Of a stretch of 64,000 nucleotides of DNA, positions 53,724 through 62,700 are shown piece by piece. Numbering within the stretch: position 1 is the first letter of the stretch; every line of letters starts with the position of its first letter. The DNA is from a virus. The stretch lies in the IMG/VR virus record IMGVR_UViG_3300030099_008235, positions 32,647 to 96,646 of that record; one strand, written 5' to 3'. The position numbers and the translations under genes are program-made. The notes beneath the pieces are model-generated. The model saw only the letters and a list, made by a program, of their open reading frames with translations. It was not told the origin of the DNA and made no database searches.

Positions 53724-56700
53724 TTACATCTTACGTATCATTGCTTTTACTACATGAGAGCTACCACATCCTGCTTCCATAGCTTGGGCTATAACAGTAC
53801 CATGTAATGTATATTCAGCTTTTTTACCATGACCGGGCTTGCTAGATGTAGTTATATAATCTCCAATGCTAACTTCTCCAGTTATCAATACTGGCTCAGC
53901 TCCTAAAACTATAGGTTGACATGCACCTTTTTGAGCTACTCCAAATACTCTCCTATCATTTTCTACAGTTGAAAGAGTTAACTCACCATCATCACCTATA
54001 GATACTAAAGATCCAGTTTCATAATTAGCTAATTTTTTATTAGCAGCTTTCTCCTCAAAGTATCCACCAGCTATAACGCAAGCAAATATACCATTTCCAG
54101 ACGCACTTATATTGCCTGTGACTGTAAGTTTTTCTCCTGGGCTAGTTGTTCCTATACCGACACAACCTTTCAATGCAGTAGTAGTAATACAATCATTACC
54201 TAAAGTTACTGTATTATCTCCAATACCACAAGCATCGACACCTATAACTATTTCGTTAGTAGGTGTTGTTGTACAAAATCTACTTCTTGTTCCCAAAGCT
54301 ATAGAATTACAAGCTTCAGTAACTACTGATGAAGCAGTACATCTTCCTGCATTGAGACCTAAAGCTAAACTACAGCAACCACAAGTATTACCTGCCATGG
54401 CAGCAGCACCTAAAGCTATATTATAATTTCCTGTAGTATTACATCTTAAAGCTTCGCTTCCCCCAATCGCAATATTTGATATACCTGAAGTATTATTAAA
54501 CAATGCAATGTTACCAAGCGCGATATTTTGATTTCCTGTACTATTATCAGTTAAAGCACAAATACCTGCTGCAAAATTATTCGTACCAGTAGTATTATTT
54601 TTTAAAGCCTGTGATCCGAAAGCTATATTAAAATTACCGCAACTTTTATTTAAAGCATCCTGCCCTAAAGCAATTTGACAACAACCTCGTGTACCTGTTT
54701 TTATAGCATTACTACCTATAGCAATATTATGATCACCAGAAACATTAAAAAACATTGTGCAGTGACCTAAGGCAACATTTGAATGCCCAGTATCATTACA
54801 CTTCATCACTTCTTTACCAACTGCTACGTTACAACCTCCAGTTGTATTACACGTTAACCCTAAATAGCCTAAAGCTACGTTATACTCTCCTTCAGTATTA
54901 CATCTTAAAGAATTATCGCCTATAGCTACATTACGATAACCGCTAGTATTACCAAATAACGCGAATGTACCTATACCTATATTACTGCAACCAGATGAAT
55001 TACATGCAAGAGGGAAACAACCAATAGCAATATTACAGCAACCTGTAGTTAGACTACATAATCCTCCAAGTCCTACAGATACATTACAACCTCCAGTTGC
55101 GCCATCAGAACAACCAAATAACGTAAGACAACCAATACCAATGTTACTATTTGCTGTAGTAACATTTTGCAGCGATTGTTGACCAAATGCTATATTATGA
55201 TTTCCTGTTATCTTTTGTCCTGCAATAAATCCTGCAGCAATATTACCATTACCATATTTATTACATTGAAGTGTATTAGAACCAACAGCAAAGTTATGGC
55301 AACCTCCTATAATACCGCAACCAGCTACATTACCAGCAGCAAAGTTATTAGAACCAGAAACATTCTTAAATAAAGTTACATTACCGGCCGCAAAGTTATG
55401 AGTTCCATCTACATTACATAATAAACTTTGCATACCAAGCGCGACATTACAACTACCAGTTGTATTGCTAGTTAAAATTTGCGCACCTATAGCGACATTT
55501 CTAGTTCCAGTAGTATTACTAGTCATAGTATTACTACCTATACTAACATTACAGCAACCTGTAGTATTGTTACATAAAGCGAAAGCACCTATAGCTGTAT
55601 TATTACAGCCCTCAGTATTTTTAAATAAAGTTAAACAACCTATAGCTGTATTAAGATTTCCACAGGTATTATCTTTTAAAGCATTAACACCTATAGCAAC
55701 GTTATTAGACCCTGTAGTATTGCAAATTAGAGCACTAGCACCCACTGCAAAGTTTTGAGAACCAGTAGTATTACTTCTTAAAGCATTTTGACCTATACCG
55801 TAGTTATGAGCTCCAGTAGATACATGACATAATACTTCAGACCCTAATGCTACATTATTACTACTACAGGTTGCGCACCTCATAGCAGAGGGACCTAATG
55901 CAATATTATTATTACCACAACAATTATTACATAGAGTCATCACACCTAGAGCAACATTCGAAGATCCAGAGGAATTATTTCTTAATGAGCAAGGCCCCAT
56001 AGCTATATTACATTGTGCAGTGGTATTACAGCAAAGGGCATGATTACCTATACCTATATTAAAATTACCTGTAGTGTTATTTAAAAGAGCTTGACAACCT
56101 ATAGCTGTATTACCACTTGAATCATCATTACTACATAAAGCGCTAGCTCCCGCTGCAAAGTTATGAGAACCAGTACTATTGCAACAAAGAGTACATGACC
56201 CTAGTGCTACGTTACATTTACCTGTAGTATTATTGCGTAGAGCACTTCTACCTATACCAACATTACCTTTAGCAGTAGTATTACAACATAAAGCTTCTTG
56301 ACCTATAGCAATATTACAACAACCACAAGTAAGGCTCTTAAGAGCCTTAGTGCCTATAGCAATATTATAGCAAGCAACCTCTTGGGAAAAAAGAGCACAT
56401 TGCCCTATGGATACATTATCACAACCATTGGTATTACAAAATAGCGCAAAACCACCTAACGCTACATTACAAAAACCGCAAGTATTACTTTTTAAAGTTT
56501 CCTTACCAATTGCTATATTACAACTACCGCAAATATTTGCGGTTAAAGTTAATGCACCTAATCCTACATTACAGTTACCAGTAGTATTTTCCTTTAAGGA
56601 GCTTTTACCTATAGCTATATTACCAGACCCGGTAGTACTACTTTCTAAAGCCGATTTACCAAAAGCGGTATTATCGCATCCAGTAGTATTAGAACACAAA

Positions 56701-59700
56701 GCTTCAGCTCCTATAGCAATATTACATTTACCTGTAGTATTGCCAGCTAATGCTTTACAGCCTATAGCAGCATTAAAACACCCACCAAAGTTACTATATA
56801 AGGAGCATTTACCAGCAGCAAAATTATTAACACCAGAAAGGGAAGAGTATATAGCTTGATACCCTAACGCAATATTATTAGACCCTGTGGTATTACCACA
56901 TAAAGCCTGATATCCCATAGCATTATTACAACCACCTGTGGTGTTGCAGTATAAAGCTTGAAGTCCTATAGCATTATTACTATCTCCTGTTGTATTACCA
57001 AATAATGCAGATCGTCCTAGAGAATTATTATTACACCCAGTAGTATTAGTCCATAAAGCAAACTTTCCTATAGCATTATTATAACAGCCTGTAGTATTAG
57101 ATTTTAAATTGCAACAACCTATAGCAATATTTTCACATCCTGTTGTATTACCAAATAATGCACCCAATCCTATAGCAGTATTATGACACCCACCAAAGTT
57201 ACTATATAAGGAGCATTTACCAGCAGCAAAATTATTAGTACCGGAGTTAGCGAGATATAAACTTTGATTTCCAAGCGCGACATTATCAGTACCAGTTTTG
57301 TTGCCAGCTAAAGCATTCGATCCAATACCTGTGTTATCAGTACCAGTTGTATTTAAACATACAGCGTTACTACCTAATGCAACGTTGTTACTACCTCCAG
57401 TAGCGTCTCTCATTGATCTATAACCAACGGAAAAGTTATGTGATCCTCCCGTCTGGTTTTGTTGAGAGCAAAGACCTAAAGCAGTATTACAACCACCGGT
57501 TTGATTTTGACAAAGAGCATTTTGACCTATTCCTATATTATATGAACCGGTAGTATTTTTAAATAAAGCTCTCTGACCTAAAGCTGTATTATGACAACCC
57601 GATGAAAAATTTTCTAAAGTATTACTACCTAAAGCAATATTTTCACAACCAGTAGCATTTACTCCTCTACCAGCGCAGTCACCTATTCCTATATTACAAC
57701 TACCTGTAGTATTACAAAATAATGCTTGATTACCTATCCCAACATTACTACTACCTGTTGTAGTGTTTCTCATTACATTAGGACCAATTCCAACGCTACC
57801 ACTACGACAGTGATTAAGTGCCATAACGCAATGACCTATAGCAACATTGCAAGATCCACTACCACCTAAAGTAGTAAAACCAAATCCTATATTATGACTT
57901 CCACTTGTATTAGTAGATAAAGTATTTCGTCCCATGGCTATATTACAACCACCTGTAGTATTAGCGCATAAAGCTATATGACCTAATGCAATATTACAGC
58001 TACCTGTAGTATTACCACGTAAAGTCATTCTACCTATAGCTACATTACCACCAGCAGTTGTATTGCTTAGTAAAGCTTCAGGACCTATAGCAGTATTAAA
58101 ATCACCTTCATTATTTTGTAAAGTAGTAATACCAATACCTATATTACAGGTCCCCTCAGTACCATTAATCATGGATGATGAACCTAATGCAATATTATCA
58201 CAACCAGTATCATTACAAGCCATCGCAAGACGACCTATAGCAACGTTATGTCCTCCTGTAGTATTGCTTTTTAAAGCTTGCTGACCTACAGCAACATTTG
58301 AAGATCCTATACGATTTAAACATAGAGTGTGATCACCTACCCCTACGTTAAAACAGCCACCATAGTTATTACGTAATGAGCTACAACCTAAAGCTGTATT
58401 ATGACAACCAGAAACAGCGTTACACATAGTATTTCTACCCATAGCTATGTTGCAACCACCGCAAATATTGTTATGCATTGCTCCGCCACCTAAAGCAATA
58501 TTATGACTTCCTTCAGTATTCAATCTCATGGTCAGGCGACCCATAGCTATATTTTGACTTCCCGTAGTATTACTACATAAAGCTGAACGATTTATTCCAA
58601 TGTTATCACCCCCCGTAGTATTACACATTAAAGCTTCTGCACCTCCTGCAAAGTTAAAACAACCAGAAATATTGTTTTGCATTGCTTGTCGTCCTAAAGC
58701 TACATTACATCCACCGCAAGTATTAGAGAATAACGCAAAAAAACCAACCGCAACGTTACCACAAGCAGTCGTATTACATTTTAAAGCATCGCAGCCTACA
58801 GCTACATTACGACAACCAGAAGTATTGCTACTAAAAGCACATGTACCTATACTAACATTACAACCTTTATCGCTACAAATACCTTTTGAGCTTAATGCTC
58901 CATTTACAGTAAACTTTACTCCAGGCGCTGAAGTACCAATACCAACAGTTTCTTCTGAACCATCTACGAATAATAAATGTGTATCAGTGTTACCTTCAAC
59001 TCTAAAATCATTTGAAGCTCCAACATCATTAATTACTACTCCACTATTATTTGCAATTAACCTTTCTTCATTACCGGTACATAGCTGAATCGTATCAGTA
59101 TCAAAACGAAGCGACGTATCAAGATCACCAACATGCATTAAGCAGTTAGCCATTGCCATAGTATTACAAAATACTGCTGGTTGAGTAAATGTCTTATTAC
59201 CATCTATAGTTTGGGATCCTGTAGTTCTTACAACTGTACTATCTACACAAACACATGCGCAACCTGTACCATTATTAACTGTAATACCATCACAACCAAC
59301 TACGTCAGTAACAGTACCAACATTACTAGTAGTACAAAATATATCAGCTAGATCGCGACCAGCTGACACTATACCTCTGGTAGTGTCGGTTATATGTAAA
59401 CTAGCGCCGCTTAAAGCACCACTAGCGCATATATTACCACAAACTTCTAGTTCTTCTGTTGGAGTATTAACTCCTATACCTACATTATTTGAGCTAGTAA
59501 TAGTTAAAGCAGGAAAGCTACCAGGTTTTGCTATGGTGAAATGACTATGGTTAACGCCTCCAGAACCAGAAGCTATTCTCCATGTCTCACCATTAGGTCT
59601 GTTTGAAAGTCTGATACCTGTTTTATCAGCACCATCTATACCGCCTCCCATAGAACCTGATAAATGAAGTTTTGCTGTAGGAGCAGTTGCTCCTATACCA

Positions 59701-62700
59701 ACGAAGCCACCACTTAAAACTGTTAGCAAATTTCCATCATCACCACTATCATCAGAAATATTAAACAGGTCACCAGTTTGAGAACTAGCTCCTACAATAG
59801 ATAATGGAATACGAGCTGGGCTTTCTGCAGTAAATGTAAACTGATTAAAAGCATCAAATGTAAGGCCAGAAGTACTCCCACTACCTATCCCTCCACCATA
59901 TGAATCTCCACTACGGATATTAATGGATCTTGTAGCATCTAGTCGAGTGTTACCAGTATTACGTACATACAACTGCGCATTTTCACCACTCTTATCATCA
60001 AACCCGTTAATTTTTAGAGCATTATCATCAGCACCTTGTGAGATTTCAAGTTTAGTAGAGGGGCTATCTGTACCAATACCTATTGCACCATCATCAGCAA
60101 ATACAATATCATCTCCATTAGAATCTATAAAGTGAGCAATAGGCTGTGTACCTCCTTGCTTTACAAATAATGCAGGTCCAGTACCAGTGTTAGTAACGGA
60201 AAGCGCTGATGTAGTTGATACTGTTGTCTCAACACACGTAAAGTCTCCAGTTACAGAAAGATTACCATAAATGGTAGAGTCACCGGTTACTAATGAATCA
60301 CCAGCAACATGAAGTTCGGTTGCAGGACTACTAGTGCCTATACCTACATTACCAGCGCAATTTATTACAAATCTATTAGTCCCGTTTTCTTGGAAGCATA
60401 TTAGATCAGCAGCACCTGATGAAATATCCCTGTTAACAAAAAACTGCGTAGCATTTCGAGCTCTTCCAGTAAAACCAATGCAATCAGTAAAACTATCGCC
60501 TATATGAAGAGTAGTGTTATTAGCTATTGGTGTAGCTGATGATATAATGGCAAGACCATTACCACCTGATTTAGATCCACTTACAATAACTTGAGGTGCG
60601 TTAAGACAAATTTGACTTGATGCTGCTACCTCAGCACAGAAACTTGAGTCAAGTTTTAGTTTATTACCATCAACTGAAGTGATCGTGCTGCATTGGCTAG
60701 GAGTGCTCTCATGAGACATATCAATACAACCTTCAGGCAATCTTACTGTACTACCGTCTATAAGACAAATATCACCATTAGCACTTATATTGCCAGATAC
60801 AGTAAGCTTATCACCTGGCGCTGAAGTACCAATACCAACATTACCAGCAGCTTGTATTCTGAATTTTTCGACTCCGCCTCCTTGCCAAACTAAGCTACCA
60901 CCATTTATTAACTTTGATGTACCGTAGTTAAACTCTACCCCACCGGCATTAGTTAATTTTATATTTGGTGTAGAAGTATCACCAATTATACAGCCCCCAT
61001 CTATAGCTACGTTACATGTAAACAGAACATTACCGTTTGTAGCACTTAATCCTCCATTAGCGCTTATATTACCCGCTACAGTAAGTTTTTCGTTTGGTGT
61101 AGTTGTACCAATACCAACATTACCACCCTTACAAACATAGAACATGTTGTCACCAGCCCCTACACTACCGCCAGTGTCTATCCTATAATCCCCGCCTGTA
61201 GTAGCTCCTGTCGAAATACAATCACTACCTTGCTGAAAACGAATTTGTCCCTGATTACTTGACCCGCCAATTGTTACTAACTGGGTACCGCTTCTATGAA
61301 ACTGAGCCAAAGTACCACCGGTAGAATTAACATGCAGTGGCGCTTCTGGTGCTACTGTACCAATACCCACTCTACCATTAAAATAATTAAAGGCGGAGCC
61401 TGTTGCACTTAATCCTCCATTAGCGCTTATATTACCTGAGACAGTAAGTTTTTCTCCAGGCGCTGAAGTACCAATACCAACTTTATCTGCTGAACCGTCA
61501 ACAAACAATGCATGTGTATCTGCATCACCTTCAACTCTGAAGTCGTTGGGATTGCCATTGTCATTAATTATGATACCGCCGTTACACGCACGTATATGCT
61601 CTTCACCTCCTGTGCTTACTACGGCTATATCATTAGCTAGTTGTATAAAAGTATTGCTATCACCATCATGTATAATTTTATTTGCTACGCATATATCATC
61701 ACTAAAAGTTTTTGCACCCGCAATACATTGTGTACCACTTGTACGAACAACAGTCGAGTCAACACAAACACACGCACAACCAGTGCCATTATTAACAGTA
61801 ATTCCATCACAACCAACTACGTCAGTAACAGTACCAACATTACTTGTTGTACAAAATATATCTGCTAAATCACGACCAGCTGAAACTATACCTCTGGTAG
61901 TATCAGTTGTATGTAAGCTAGCGCCGCTTAAAGCACCACTAGCGCATATATTACCATCTACAGTAAGTTTTTCAGTAGGCGACTGGTTGCCAATCCCTAC
62001 ATTTGAAGTATCAGAATCTAACGTAAAGAAAAAGTCACTATTATCTCTAGAATAAAATTCAATCTTACCTGGTGTTGAGCCGTCATCAGGCATATACCAT
62101 TGTAAAGATCCATTATTAAGCATTAACAACTCATGTCGAGGGTTACCTCCTGTATATGAATCATTTCCTATAGCAAACGCAAATTTACCTTGATTCGCTA
62201 CATTTACTTGTAACCGAGCTTGTGGGCTCGTAGTTCCAATGCCAGTATCACCAGCATCTGTAATTATTGCTCTATTTGTACCACTATTATTTTTAAATAA
62301 AATACTACCACCTGCGGTACCAGCAGTTACTTGATTAACAACAGCAGCATTACCAACAAGACTTGCTGAAGATTTTATATCACCAATAACGTCTAGAGGT
62401 TTAGAGGGACTAGTAGTACCAATACCAACATTACAAGCAAAATAACCAACACCGTTTGTAGCACTAAGACCACCACAAGCGCTTATGTTACCAGCAACAG
62501 TTAGTTTTTGACCTGGTGCTGTATTACCGATACCTACATTACCTCCATTAAAGTATGAAACTCCATTTGTCTCTAGTCTTATAGTCTCTACTGCAGATGC
62601 ATTAAAAATAGAAAATCTGGGATGATTGCTATTAAATGCGGAGTCAAGTACCTTACGGTTAGAGTTATCCGTGTTTGTTATAGAAAATGGTGACTGACTA

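Larger units (their letters stand above)
54180..58870 (-). repeat. Tandem YadA-head-like repeat block in fibre 2
   Basis: About 4.7 kb of tandem approximately 42-nt units coding N-T-T/S-G-x-C/H-N-I/V-A-I/M/L-G-x-x-A-L. Cys is frequent just before Asn and after Gly. Boundaries are approximate. Confidence 0.85.

Noticed and set aside
53699-53726. The two giant fibre frames being one gene split by a mutation
   Set aside because: The upstream gene ends with a complete fibre C-terminal domain (...VKAMIRKM), and the downstream one begins with its own start and N-terminal sequence 22 nt later, so they are two genes.
48324-58284. Plus-strand open frames of 65-160 codons across the fibre region
   Set aside because: They are antisense shadows of the fibre repeats: the 42-nt periodicity and lack of stops on the opposite strand create long frames with monotonous Pro/Ile/Ala/Val composition.
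48130-58870. Regularly spaced repeats that could suggest a CRISPR array or minisatellite
   Set aside because: Spacing is exactly codon-periodic, repeats are degenerate at third positions, and the reading frame is unbroken; they encode protein beta-roll repeats.
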